In this document: one piece after another, positions 39,141-47,184 of the stretch
Position numbering within the stretch: position 1 is the stretch's first letter
How the letters are laid out: each line of letters opens with the position of its first letter
Source of the DNA: Micromonospora cremea
GTDB taxonomy: Bacteria > Actinomycetota > Actinomycetes > Mycobacteriales > Micromonosporaceae
NCBI RefSeq assembly: GCF_900143515.1
Contig: NZ_FSQT01000002.1
Span: forward strand, 2,729,501-2,793,500
Direction: 5' to 3'
Length of the DNA: 64,000 bases
Made by a program: the position numbers and the translations under genes
The notes under the pieces: model-generated
Seen by the model: only the letters and a program-made list of their open reading frames with translations
The model's database searches: none
What the model was told of the DNA's origin: nothing

Positions 39141-40249
39141 CTCTCCGCCAGCCCGGCGGCGAGGATGTTCCTGGCGGCGTTGACGTCCCGGTCGTGCACG
39201 GCGTCGCAGCCGGGGCACGTCCAGATGCGGACGCCGAGGGTCATCGCGGTGTTGATCCGACCGCACGCCGAGCAGGTCTTCGTGCTCGGGTGCCATTGGT
39301 CGACGGCGATCACGGTCCGCCCGTACCAGGCGGCCTTGTACTCGATCATGTTGCGCAGGTGTGTCCACGCCGCGTCGGAGATAGCGCGGGCCAGGCTGTG
39401 GTTGCGCAGCATGTTGCGCACGCTGAGGTCTTCGATCACGACCGTTTGGTTCTCGCGGACGAGTCGAGTCGACAGCTTGTGCAGGTGATCCCGCCGCCGG
39501 TCGGCGATGCGGGCATGGATCCGGGCCACCGCAAGGCGGGCCTTGGCCCGGTTGGCGGAGTCCTTGGCCTTACGCGACAGGTTGCGTTGCGCCTTGGCCA
39601 GCTTGCGCCGGTCGGCACGCTCGTGCCGCGGGTTGGTGATCTTCTCCCCGGTGGACAGGGTGAGCAGACTGGTGATGCCCGCATCCACCCCTACCGCCGT
39701 GTCGACCGGCGGGAGCGGCGTCACGGTGGAATCCTCGACCAGCAGGGACACGAACCACCGACCGGCCGGGTCGCGGGACACCGTGACCGTGGACGGCTCG
39801 ACGCCGTCGGGCAGGGGCCGCGACCACACAATGGTCAGCGGGGGGTCCATCTTAGCGAGGGTGAGCTGCCCGTCGCGCCAGCGAAAAGCCGAGCGGGTGT
39901 ACTCCGCCGACGCCCGGGACTTGCGCTTGGACTTGAACCGCGGGTAACGCGAGCGCTTGTCCCAGAACGCCGCGAACCCGGCTTGCAGGTGCCGCAGCGC
40001 CTGCTGCAACGGCACGGAGCTGACCTCGGTGAGGTAGGCCAACTCCTCGGTGCGCTTCCATTCGGTCAGCCACGACGACGACTGAACGTAGGTGCTGCGC
40101 CGCCGATCGACGGCCCACGCACGGGTACGCGCCTCCAAGGTCAGGTTGTAGACCTTGCGCACACAGCCGAACGTCCGGTTGAGCTGTTCGGCCTGCTCAG
40201 GGGCCGGATAGAAGCGGTACTTGTACGCTCGCTTCACCGCCTCACCCAT
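39137..40249 (-). CDS. tnpB: TnpB RNA-guided nuclease (IS605 OrfB family)
   Basis: The complete 370-residue TnpB starts at ATG 40247-40249. An N-terminal helix-turn-helix/wedge region begins KRAYKYRFYPAPEQAEQLNR. RuvC residues are Asp189 (GVDAGITSLL), Glu273 (VVIEDLSVRN) and Asp355 (DRDVNAARNI). The zinc ribbon is CSACG / CPGC (Cys326, 329, 345, 348). All catalytic residues are present, so the nuclease should be active. TnpB proteins cut DNA matching the omega-RNA guide next to a short TAM and help the element persist. Confidence 0.92.
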   Translation of the reverse strand: MGEAVKRAYKYRFYPAPEQAEQLNRTFGCVRKVYNLTLEARTRAWAVDRRRSTYVQSSSWLTEWKRTEELAYLTEVSSVPLQQALRHLQAGFAAFWDKRSRYPRFKSKRKSRASAEYTRSAFRWRDGQLTLAKMDPPLTIVWSRPLPDGVEPSTVTVSRDPAGRWFVSLLVEDSTVTPLPPVDTAVGVDAGITSLLTLSTGEKITNPRHERADRRKLAKAQRNLSRKAKDSANRAKARLAVARIHARIADRRRDHLHKLSTRLVRENQTVVIEDLSVRNMLRNHSLARAISDAAWTHLRNMIEYKAAWYGRTVIAVDQWHPSTKTCSACGRINTAMTLGVRIWTCPGCDAVHDRDVNAARNILAAGLAER

Positions 40250-40350
40250 GCCTTACATCCTAACGGTCCATCGTGTAAAACGACTATCGAGGGGAGGGAG
40301 TGGCGTTACCTCCTTCGCCGGAAGGCGGAGGTATCCACGCCGCGATCTTG

Positions 40351-40974
40351 ATGACGACCGAGACCGCCCACTGGGCTGGCGAGGCCGGCTCTGCCGACGG
40401 GACGGGCACCTGGGCGCTGCTGCTGCCCACCGAGCGGTACGAGGCCGAGCGGCTCGTGCACCACGACACGCTGGAGCTGACCGGGCTGGCGGAGGTCAGC
40501 CTGCCGGGCCCGGGTGACCGGGTGGCGGTGCTGGCCGACACGCCGCCCCGGCTGGTGGCGCTCGGCCGGGTCACCGCGCCGACCCGACGGCACCGGGAAG
40601 ACCCGGACGATCCGCAGTCCCCGGTCGCGCCCGGGACGCTCGTCGTGGCGTACACCCGACGGGCCTTCGACGAGCCGGTGCCGGCCGACCGGCTGACGCT
40701 CGACGGGCCCCTCACCGCGCTGGATCCGGCGGCCTTCCGGTCGCTGGCCGACCGGCTCGGGCCGCCCCCGGCGCGGCGCACCTGGCTGGTCAGCCTCGAC
40801 CTGCCGATCGAGGCCGGCACGCCGGCCGAGGCGGTCCGGCTCTTCTGGTCCTACGTTCAGGAGCTGGGGCCGCGTGAGCTGCCCGCCTTCGTGTCGCCTT
40901 CCGGCGACGAGCTGGCCATGCAGGCGTTCGTGCTGGGCGCGGAGGCCAACCAGGACCCGGAAGAGGACGACTAG
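40351..40974 (+). CDS. Hypothetical protein
   Basis: The 207-residue frame from ATG 40351 begins MTTETAHWAGEAGSADGTGT. It has a beta-rich N-terminal region (WALLLPTERYEAERLVHHDT, GDRVAVLADTPPRLVALGRV) reminiscent of EVE/PUA-type folds, and a helical C-terminal half (EAVRLFWSYVQELGPRELPA) with an acidic end. The start is uncertain: no good ribosome binding site lies before 40351, and a GTG at 40300 sits too close to a GGGAGGG. The TnpB element immediately upstream may have displaced its original promoter. No function assigned. Confidence 0.6.
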   Translation: MTTETAHWAGEAGSADGTGTWALLLPTERYEAERLVHHDTLELTGLAEVSLPGPGDRVAVLADTPPRLVALGRVTAPTRRHREDPDDPQSPVAPGTLVVAYTRRAFDEPVPADRLTLDGPLTALDPAAFRSLADRLGPPPARRTWLVSLDLPIEAGTPAEAVRLFWSYVQELGPRELPAFVSPSGDELAMQAFVLGAEANQDPEEDD

Positions 40975-42212
40975 AACAGGCCGCCCAGCCGCCCTCGCCA
41001 GTCGGCGAGCACCGGGCCCGGGTCGGTGTCCAGCACCCGCTCCAGCAGCGTGGCGTAGACGTCCCGGAAGTCGGTGGTGTATTTCAGGTCCCCGTCGTCC
41101 AGGTCGGTGAGGCTGGGCGGTGCGCCGTGCCAGCCGCCGCGCACTCCGGCACCGAGGAGCAGCATGTCCGAGGCGGTGCCGTGGTCGGTGCCGTCCGAGG
41201 CGTTGGCCCGGACCCGGCGGCCGAACTCCGAGTAGACCGCGACGACCACCTTGCGCCCCGCCTCGGTGCGACTCATCCGGTCGGCGAACCCGGTCAACGC
41301 CCGGTCCACCTGCCCCAGCAGGACGGCCTGCAACTGCTTCTCGTCGGCGTGCGTGTCGAACCCGCCGAGGGACACCGAGAAGACCCGGGTGGACACCTCG
41401 GCCTCGACACACTGTGCGACGAGGTCCAGCTGCGCGTCCAGGGGGGTCCGTGCCCCACCGGTGGCCGTCGCCGGCGCCTGCTCGCCGTCCGGGTCCGCCG
41501 TGTCCGTGTCCGCGGAGTCGCGGACGTGGCGGATCATCTCGTCCACCGACCGCAGATCGGCGAAGCAGGCGGCGGCCCGACCCCGGGCCGCCGACTCGCC
41601 GGCCTCGGGGGCGGCGAACGCGGCCAGCGTCTCTGCTGGCAGGCCCTTGGCGGCCTTCCGGTCGGCCACCGGCACTGCGGCGCCCGCGCTCCGCGCCCCG
41701 GCCAGCAGCGGTGGCAGCGCCGGCTCGAAGGAGACCGCCAGCCGAGGGTCCCCGCCTGCCCCGTCCAGCCAGCGACCCAACCAGCCGGTGTTGCCCGGCC
41801 GGTCCGGTTGCGCGGTGTGCCAGATGTCCATCGACCGGAAGTGGCTGCGGTCCGGCTTGGGGTAGCCGACCCCGCGCACGATCGCCAGTCCGCCGCCGGA
41901 CCAGCGCTGGTGCAGGCCGGCCAGCGCCGGGTTGAGACCGAAGTCGTCGTCCAACCGGCGCACCTCCCCGTCCGGGTACGCCAGCTCGGGCCGGGCCGCC
42001 CGGTAGGCCGGGTCGCCGTACGGGATGACGGTGTTCAGGCCGTCGTTGCCGCCGTAGAGGGTGACCAGCACCAGGGTGCGGGACTGCGGATCGCGATCTC
42101 CGGCGGTGTCCAGCAGGTCCCGCAGGCCGTACGCGCCGGCTCCGGCGGCGAGCGCGCCCGCGCCGACCACCCCGCTGGTGAGCAGGAACTTCCGTCGGGT
42201 CAGGGTGTCCAT
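40971..42212 (-). CDS. DUF1501 family protein, Tat-exported
   Basis: The 413-residue protein has a twin-arginine signal (MDTLTRRKFLLTSGVVGAGA, then LAAGAGAYG). DUF1501 hallmarks are LVLVTLYGGNDGLNTVIPYG near 46-65, VGYPKPDRSHFRSMDIWHTA near 116, SLGGFDTHADEK near 290 and VYSEFGRRVRANASDGTDHG near 333. The fold is sulfatase/alkaline-phosphatase-like. It is partnered with the DUF1800 gene 16 bp upstream, a pairing seen across bacteria in secreted systems of unknown role. Its 3' end overlaps the convergent neighbour by 4 bp. Confidence 0.85.
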   Translation of the reverse strand: MDTLTRRKFLLTSGVVGAGALAAGAGAYGLRDLLDTAGDRDPQSRTLVLVTLYGGNDGLNTVIPYGDPAYRAARPELAYPDGEVRRLDDDFGLNPALAGLHQRWSGGGLAIVRGVGYPKPDRSHFRSMDIWHTAQPDRPGNTGWLGRWLDGAGGDPRLAVSFEPALPPLLAGARSAGAAVPVADRKAAKGLPAETLAAFAAPEAGESAARGRAAACFADLRSVDEMIRHVRDSADTDTADPDGEQAPATATGGARTPLDAQLDLVAQCVEAEVSTRVFSVSLGGFDTHADEKQLQAVLLGQVDRALTGFADRMSRTEAGRKVVVAVYSEFGRRVRANASDGTDHGTASDMLLLGAGVRGGWHGAPPSLTDLDDGDLKYTTDFRDVYATLLERVLDTDPGPVLADWRGRLGGLF

Positions 42213-42228
42213 CGATCGGCTCCTCCGC

Positions 42229-43527
42229 TCAGCTGACGGTGTACTCGGGACTGACCAGGCCGGCGGCCAGCAGCGTCCGCGGCTGGCCGGCCAGCGGGGT
42301 CAGGGCGGCGCGGGTTCGGGCACCCCATCCGTCGACCACCAGGAGCCGGGCCAGGGTGTCCGGCCGGTCGGCGGCGGGCGCGGCGGTCAGCCGGGTCAGC
42401 ACCGCCGGCGCCGTGGCGGCGGCCAGCATCCCGGCCGTCCGGAGCCGGGCCTGCAACGACGAGGTGGTCAGCCAGGCGGGCCCGGCCGGCCAGCCGCCCA
42501 CGCTGGGCGGTCGCAGCGGCACCTGGTCCAGCGCGTTCAGGCCGGCCAGCAGTTGTTTGCGTTGCTGCTCCGGCAGCTTGGAAGGTCGGATGCCGAGTTG
42601 CCGCAGCGCACCGACCACCCACTCCACCGGCTGCTTGACCAGGGTGCCCCTGGTCCGTACGAAGGCCGGTGAGGAGAAGAGCGTGCGGAGGGTGGCGACG
42701 GTGTCCGTACCGGCCAGGCCGGCCGGCGCCGGGACGTCGGTGCCGGCGTAGCGGAACCAGAGCCGGCCGGCCACGAATGTCGCCGCCGCGGGCTGTGCGG
42801 CCAGCAGCCCGGCGTACGCCTCGGCGTCGAACCGGCCGCTGTGCCCGAGGATGGTCTTCTCCCCGGGGTCGTGCCGGCGGGCCTCGAATCGTGCCCTGCC
42901 GCTGCGCCGGTCCACCACCCAGCCGGTCAGCGCCCGCGCGCCGGCCTTCACGTCGGCCTCGGTGTAGCTGCCGATGCCGAGGGTGAACAGCTCCATCAGT
43001 TCGCGGGCCAGGTTCTCGTTCGGTGCCTTGCGGGTGTTCTTCTGCCCGTCCAGCCAGAGGATCAGGGCCGGGTCGCGCACCATCGCGGCGACCAGCGGGC
43101 CCAGCGGTCCGCGCCCGTGGCGGCGCAGCGTCTCCAGCTGGCCCAGCATCAGGTGGGCGGACTTGACCTTCTGCGCGCTGGTCGCCCAGTGCCCGTGCCA
43201 GAAGAAGAGCAGCTTCTCGGTCAGCCCGTCCTCGGCCGCCACCATCCGGTCCAGCCACCAGAGGGTCAGCCGCTGGAGCTGCTCCCGGCGCTCGGCGTTG
43301 GCCCGCTGCCGCTGCTCCCGGGTGGATTCCTTGGTCAGCGCGGCGTAAGGGTCCGGGGGCAGCGCCGGGACCGGGGTGGCGGTTGCACCCCGGTCCGACC
43401 GGTCCGGGTTCAGGAGGCTGTCCAGGGTGGCTGCCGGCCCGGCCCGTTCGGCCGCGTCCACCTCGTCGGCGGTCGGCCCGAAGGTGGCCCGGCGCAGCAG
43501 GTGTGCCACCGCTTCACGGTCGGTCAT
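42229..43527 (-). CDS. DUF1800 family protein
   Basis: The 432-residue helical protein has the DUF1800 pattern: AVAHLLRRATFGPTADEVDA, LTLWWLDRMVAAEDGLTEKL then LFFWHGHWATSAQKVKS, NENLARELMELFTLGIGSYT near 175, and a C-terminal VGGWPAGPAWLTTSSLQARL. It precedes the DUF1501 gene in one operon. DUF1800/DUF1501 pairs are common in actinobacteria, planctomycetes and proteobacteria. No biochemical role is established. No signal peptide is obvious, so export may depend on its Tat partner. Confidence 0.87.
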   Translation of the reverse strand: MTDREAVAHLLRRATFGPTADEVDAAERAGPAATLDSLLNPDRSDRGATATPVPALPPDPYAALTKESTREQRQRANAERREQLQRLTLWWLDRMVAAEDGLTEKLLFFWHGHWATSAQKVKSAHLMLGQLETLRRHGRGPLGPLVAAMVRDPALILWLDGQKNTRKAPNENLARELMELFTLGIGSYTEADVKAGARALTGWVVDRRSGRARFEARRHDPGEKTILGHSGRFDAEAYAGLLAAQPAAATFVAGRLWFRYAGTDVPAPAGLAGTDTVATLRTLFSSPAFVRTRGTLVKQPVEWVVGALRQLGIRPSKLPEQQRKQLLAGLNALDQVPLRPPSVGGWPAGPAWLTTSSLQARLRTAGMLAAATAPAVLTRLTAAPAADRPDTLARLLVVDGWGARTRAALTPLAGQPRTLLAAGLVSPEYTVS

Positions 43528-43585
43528 GTGGGCGACGCTAGGCGGCCCGTGTTCGAGGACGGTAAGGGCGGGGTGCGAATCGCGT

Positions 43586-44377
43586 TCAGTGTCCCTCGAA
43601 GACCGGTTTCTGCTTCGCGACGAAGGCGAGGGTGGCCGCCCGGTGATCGGCGGTGGCGCCGCAGATCGACTGTGCCTGCGCCTCGGCGGCCAGCGCGTCG
43701 GCGAGGGTGCCGGCGTCCGCGATGGAGAGCTGCCGCTTGATCGCCCCGTACGCGACGGTGGGGCCGGCGGCGAGGCGCGCGGCCAACTCCTGTGCGGTCG
43801 GCAGCACCTGCTCGTCGTCGTCCACCAGCCGGTTGAGCAGCCCCAACCGGCAGGCCTCCTGGGCGCGTACCGGCTCGGCCAGCATCAGCAGCTCCACCGC
43901 CTTGGCGTGGCCGACCAGCCGCGGCAGCGTCCAGGACGCGCCGGTGTCGGCGGCGAGGCCGACCCTGGCGAACGCCATCAGGAAGCTGGTGGTCGGGCCA
44001 CCGATCCGGATGTCGGCGAGGAAGGCCAGGGACGCGCCCGCCCCGGCGGCCATCCCACGGACCGCCGCCACCACCGGCTTGGGCAGGTTGGCCAGCCGGG
44101 CGGCGATCGGGTTGTAGTGCGCTCGGACGGTGCCCAGCGGGTCGCTGGCGGAGTTCTCCAGCGTCGACACGTGCTCGCGCAGGTCCTGACCGGCGCTGAA
44201 CGACCCACCCGCTCCGGCCAGCACGACCGCCCGGCAGGACCGGTCGGTCTCCAGCTCCGCGAGGGTGTCCCGCAGCGCCTCCTTGAGCGCCACGTCGAGG
44301 GCGTTCATCGCGTTCGGCCGGTTCAGCGTGAGGGTGACGACGGCGTCGGTCCGGTCGACCAGCAACGGCTCGGTCAC
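43586..44377 (-). CDS. Enoyl-CoA hydratase/isomerase (PaaG/EchA-like)
   Basis: The 263-residue crotonase-fold protein has VTLTLNRPNAMNALDVALKE, the oxyanion-hole segment VVLAGAGGSFSAGQDLREHV near 50-69 and VVAAVRGMAAGAGASLAFLA near 100 (second oxyanion Gly). The ADTGASWTLPRLVG region near 135 has no Glu at the usual second catalytic position, favouring isomerase-like chemistry as in PaaG. It lies 3 bp from the PaaX-type regulator and shares its direction, so phenylacetate or related ring-CoA catabolism is likely, but other paa genes are absent. Confidence 0.82.
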   Translation of the reverse strand: MTEPLLVDRTDAVVTLTLNRPNAMNALDVALKEALRDTLAELETDRSCRAVVLAGAGGSFSAGQDLREHVSTLENSASDPLGTVRAHYNPIAARLANLPKPVVAAVRGMAAGAGASLAFLADIRIGGPTTSFLMAFARVGLAADTGASWTLPRLVGHAKAVELLMLAEPVRAQEACRLGLLNRLVDDDEQVLPTAQELAARLAAGPTVAYGAIKRQLSIADAGTLADALAAEAQAQSICGATADHRAATLAFVAKQKPVFEGH

Positions 44378-44380
44378 TGT

Positions 44381-45199
44381 CTAACGACCCTTCTGTCGGA
44401 CGATGCGGTTGCCGGCGTCGAGGCACTGCTCGACGTACCGGTCAGCGGCCGGACGCAGGCGAGCCGCGTGCCGGTCGAAGAAACTGGCCGCGGCGGTGCC
44501 GGGCCAGCGTTCGGGCAGCAGCGCCGGGGGCAGCTGCGGGTCCCGGAACAGGAAGGTACGCCACGCGTGCACGAGCCGGAACCGGGCCGCGTACGCCTCC
44601 TCGTCGCTGCTGCGTGCGGTGACCGCGCCGAGCAGCGGGCGCTGGTCCGCGACGAACCGTTCGTAGGCGCGGCCGATCTCGGTCAGGTTCCAGGCCCGGC
44701 GGACCACGCCCATCGCGCCGGGGGTGCCGGCGAAGTGCGAGGCGGTGAATCGTTCGAACCGGACGCCGGCCTCGGCGAGCAGCAGGTCGACGTCCTCGGC
44801 GGGCCGGGTGGCCACCCAGGTCTGCTCGTCGAGCGTGCCGTAGCCCAGGAAGCTGAGGTTGGCGGCGAGCCGCTGCCGGTCCCGTCGGGAGCCGGGGGCC
44901 TCCAGGACGAGCAGATCGAACCGACCGTCCCAGCTGACCCGGCCGGTCCGGTAGATCCGGGCCGCCGCCTCGTCCAGTCGCCGGGCGGCTTTTGGTGTGA
45001 TCGAATATCCCGGTCCGGACGCCAATCGGAGCGGGTCGAGCCAGCCCTGACGCACCATCCGGGACACGGCGGTGCGCACTGCCGGCGGCGCGATTCCCAA
45101 CGGCGCCAATAGCTTGACCAGGGCGGCGACCGGTGCCCGGCCACCCCGCGGTCGGAGGTGGTCGCCGTACAGGTCGAAGAGTGCCGACCGTGCCTGCAT
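44381..45199 (-). CDS. paaX: PaaX family transcriptional repressor
   Basis: The 272-residue PaaX-like protein has an N-terminal winged helix (SALFDLYGDHLRPRGGRAPV, LLAPLGIAPPAVRTAVSRMV, RQGWLDPLRLASGPGYSITP), a central DUF (WDGRFDLLVLEAPGSRRDRQ) and a C-terminal PaaX domain (FRLVHAWRTFLFRDPQLPPA, LLPERWPGTAAASFFDRHAA). PaaX repressors sense phenylacetyl-CoA and release phenylacetate catabolic operons. Here it heads a two-gene unit with the enoyl-CoA hydratase. Confidence 0.88.
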   Translation of the reverse strand: MQARSALFDLYGDHLRPRGGRAPVAALVKLLAPLGIAPPAVRTAVSRMVRQGWLDPLRLASGPGYSITPKAARRLDEAAARIYRTGRVSWDGRFDLLVLEAPGSRRDRQRLAANLSFLGYGTLDEQTWVATRPAEDVDLLLAEAGVRFERFTASHFAGTPGAMGVVRRAWNLTEIGRAYERFVADQRPLLGAVTARSSDEEAYAARFRLVHAWRTFLFRDPQLPPALLPERWPGTAAASFFDRHAARLRPAADRYVEQCLDAGNRIVRQKGR

Positions 45200-45389
45200 G
45201 ACCGCACATTGTGACAGGCCTTCTCAAGATAAGCTAGATGCTGTTACATCAATGCTGCTCCGGTTTGGGTCCGGCGGTGTTCATCAGGGAAAATCGTTGG
45301 TCGACACCCCCGCGACCGTTGCGGGTGGTCGTGACGAAGTGGCTGTGGGGCAACCCACCGACCCTGGTGTAGGTCTGAGGGGAGACAAC

Positions 45390-45557
45390 ATGGCGGCGAT
45401 GAAGCCGCGGACGGGCGACGGTCCGCTGGAAGTCACCAAGGAGGGCCGGGGCATCGTCATGCGGGTCCCGCTGGAGGGCGGTGGCCGGCTCGTCGTCGAG
45501 ATGACTCCCGACGAGGCCAACGCGCTCGGTGACGCGTTGAAGGCGGCCGCCGGCTGA
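45390..45557 (+). CDS. DUF3117 small protein
   Basis: The 55-residue protein (MAAMKPRTGDGPLEVTKEGR, GIVMRVPLEGGGRLVVEMTP, DEANALGDALKAAAG) is a near-universal actinobacterial small protein of unknown function (mycobacterial Rv1211 type). The ATG at 45390 follows GAGGGGAGA. In mycobacteria it lies next to tag; here about 6 kb of other genes, including the TnpB element, lie between. Two hairpins follow its stop. Confidence 0.88.
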   Translation: MAAMKPRTGDGPLEVTKEGRGIVMRVPLEGGGRLVVEMTPDEANALGDALKAAAG

Positions 45558-45569
45558 GTGAGGAGTGAT

Positions 45570-45591
45570 CCGGGCGGCGTACGCCGCCCGG
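45570..45591. repeat. 22-bp perfect palindrome after DUF3117 gene
   Basis: CCGGGCGGCGT with its exact complement and no loop, 13 bp after the DUF3117 stop. It forms the first of two tandem hairpins and may help termination or protect the small mRNA 3' end. Confidence 0.6.
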
Positions 45592-45603
45592 AATTCCTCG
45601 GTC

Positions 45604-45634
45604 CCTGAGCCACCGGCATCGCCGGTGGCTCAGG
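45604..45634 (+). terminator. Terminator of the DUF3117 gene
   Basis: A 14-bp perfect stem CCTGAGCCACCGGC / GCCGGTGGCTCAGG with a 3-base loop, followed by GTCTTCAT. Confidence 0.88.
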
Positions 45635-45702
45635 GTCTTCATCTGTGCGGACAGACGGGTTCAGTCCCGCTCCGCGACACTTTTCTGGAGGTGCGTTTCC
45701 GC

Positions 45703-47178
45703 GTGCTCGCCATCCGTCCGATCACCGAGCCCGACCGGCTCGAGGTCCTCGTCCTGCCCGTCCGTCCCGTCGATCCGGCGGCGGATGGCGACGCCTCTGC
45801 CGAACCGGCGCCGACCGCTGTGGCACTGCCGGACGGCGCCGCCGACGAGGCCGCCGCGCTGGCACCGGTCGCCCGGCTGACCGGCCGGGCCGGCGAGATC
45901 CGCACCCACCTGCGCCCCGGGCGTACCCCCGGCCGACTGCTGCTGCTCGGCATCGGCGACGGCGGCGAGGCGGCCTGGCGGACCGCCGGCGCTGCCCTGG
46001 CCCGCGCCGCCGCAGATGAGACGCACATCACTATCGCGCTTCCGGCGGAGGCGACGTCGGTAGCGGTCCGCGGATTGACCGAAGGGCTGCTGCTCGCCTC
46101 GTACCGGTTCCGGCTGACCGAGGCCGGTGACCCGCCCGCGCTCGGCGCCGTCGACCTGCTGCTCGCCGACCCGGCCGCGCACGAGGCCGCCATCGACACG
46201 GCTCGGACCACCGCCGCGATGACCCGCCTCGCCCGCGACCTGACCAACATGCCCTCCTCGGTGAAGAACCCGCAGTGGTTCGCCGACCAGGTGGCCTCCG
46301 CCGCGGCCGAGCTGCCGGACCTGCGTCTGCGGGTCCGCGGGCCGGACGAGCTGGCCGCCGAGGGCTTCGGCGGGATCCTCGCCGTGGGTGGCGGCTCGGC
46401 CAGCGGCCCCCGCCTGGTCGAGCTGGACTGGCACCCGGCCGGCGCGCGTACCCATGTGGTGCTGATCGGCAAGGGCATCACCTTCGACACCGGCGGGATC
46501 TCGATCAAGCCGGTGCCGGCGATGAAGCTGATGCGCAAGGACATGGCCGGCGCGGCGGCGGTCGTCGCCGCCACCCTCGGCGCCGCGGCGCTGCGGTTGC
46601 CGGTCCGGGTCACCACGCTGGCCCCGCTGGCCGAGAACATGGTCAGCGGTTCGGCGTTCCGCCCCGGCGACATCGTCCGGCACTACGGCGGGACGACCAG
46701 CGAGACGACCAACTCCGACGCGGAGGGCCGGCTGGTCCTCGCCGACGCGCTGGCGTACGCGGTGCAGCAGCTCGCGCCGGACCTGCTGCTCGACCTGGCC
46801 ACCCTCACCGGAGCCAACGCCGTGGCGTTGGGAAAGCGGACCGCCGCCCTGTACAGCGAGAACGACCAGCTGGCCGCCGATGTGCTCACCGCGACCGAGG
46901 CGGCCGGCGAGGCGGCCTGGCGGATGCCGCTGCACACCGACTACGTCGAGTACCTGGGCAGCGAGGTCGCCGACCTGTACAGCGCGCCGGCGCAGGGTGC
47001 CGGCTCGGTGGTGGCCGCGCTCTACCTGCGCGAGTTCACCGGCGAGCTGCGGGACCGCTGGCTGCACCTGGACATGTCGGCCCCGTCCTGGGCGGACGGC
47101 GACCACGCCGAACTCAGTCGCGGCGCGACCGGCTGGGGCGTCCGCTCGCTCCTGCGGTGGCTGGCCAGCGTCGACTGA
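45703..47178 (+). CDS. pepA: Leucyl aminopeptidase (M17)
   Basis: The GTG at 45703 is 11 bp after CTGGAGG and gives 491 residues, normal for M17. The N-terminal domain is variable. The catalytic domain has VLIGKGITFDTGGISIKPVP near 264 (Lys and Asp metal ligands), MKLMRKDMAGAAAVVAATLG and TTSETTNSDAEGRLVLADAL near 330 (the NTDAEGRL signature with Ser for Thr). It forms a hexameric two-metal peptidase that removes N-terminal residues in the cytosol. A nearer GTG at 45691 overlaps the ribosome binding site and is rejected. Confidence 0.92.
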   Translation: MLAIRPITEPDRLEVLVLPVRPVDPAADGDASAEPAPTAVALPDGAADEAAALAPVARLTGRAGEIRTHLRPGRTPGRLLLLGIGDGGEAAWRTAGAALARAAADETHITIALPAEATSVAVRGLTEGLLLASYRFRLTEAGDPPALGAVDLLLADPAAHEAAIDTARTTAAMTRLARDLTNMPSSVKNPQWFADQVASAAAELPDLRLRVRGPDELAAEGFGGILAVGGGSASGPRLVELDWHPAGARTHVVLIGKGITFDTGGISIKPVPAMKLMRKDMAGAAAVVAATLGAAALRLPVRVTTLAPLAENMVSGSAFRPGDIVRHYGGTTSETTNSDAEGRLVLADALAYAVQQLAPDLLLDLATLTGANAVALGKRTAALYSENDQLAADVLTATEAAGEAAWRMPLHTDYVEYLGSEVADLYSAPAQGAGSVVAALYLREFTGELRDRWLHLDMSAPSWADGDHAELSRGATGWGVRSLLRWLASVD

Positions 47179-47184
47179 CCGGGA

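Larger units (their letters stand above)
39013..40295 (-). mobile_element. IS200/IS605-type element carrying only tnpB
   Basis: The element comprises tnpB plus a right end with stacked hairpins beyond its 3' side (CGCCC-TGAA-GGGCG at 39028-39041; GGATTCCCTC against GAGGGGGTTCC around 39043-39071). A short left end lies upstream of tnpB, near TCGTGTAAAACGACTATC at about 40271-40290. No TnpA (Y1 transposase) gene is present, so movement would need TnpA in trans. The left boundary is approximate. It lies 12 bp after the tag stop, leaving that gene intact. Confidence 0.75.

Noticed and set aside
45661..47106. 481-codon minus-strand frame over pepA
   Set aside because: Gly/Arg/Gln-rich shadow; the M17 motifs are on the plus strand.
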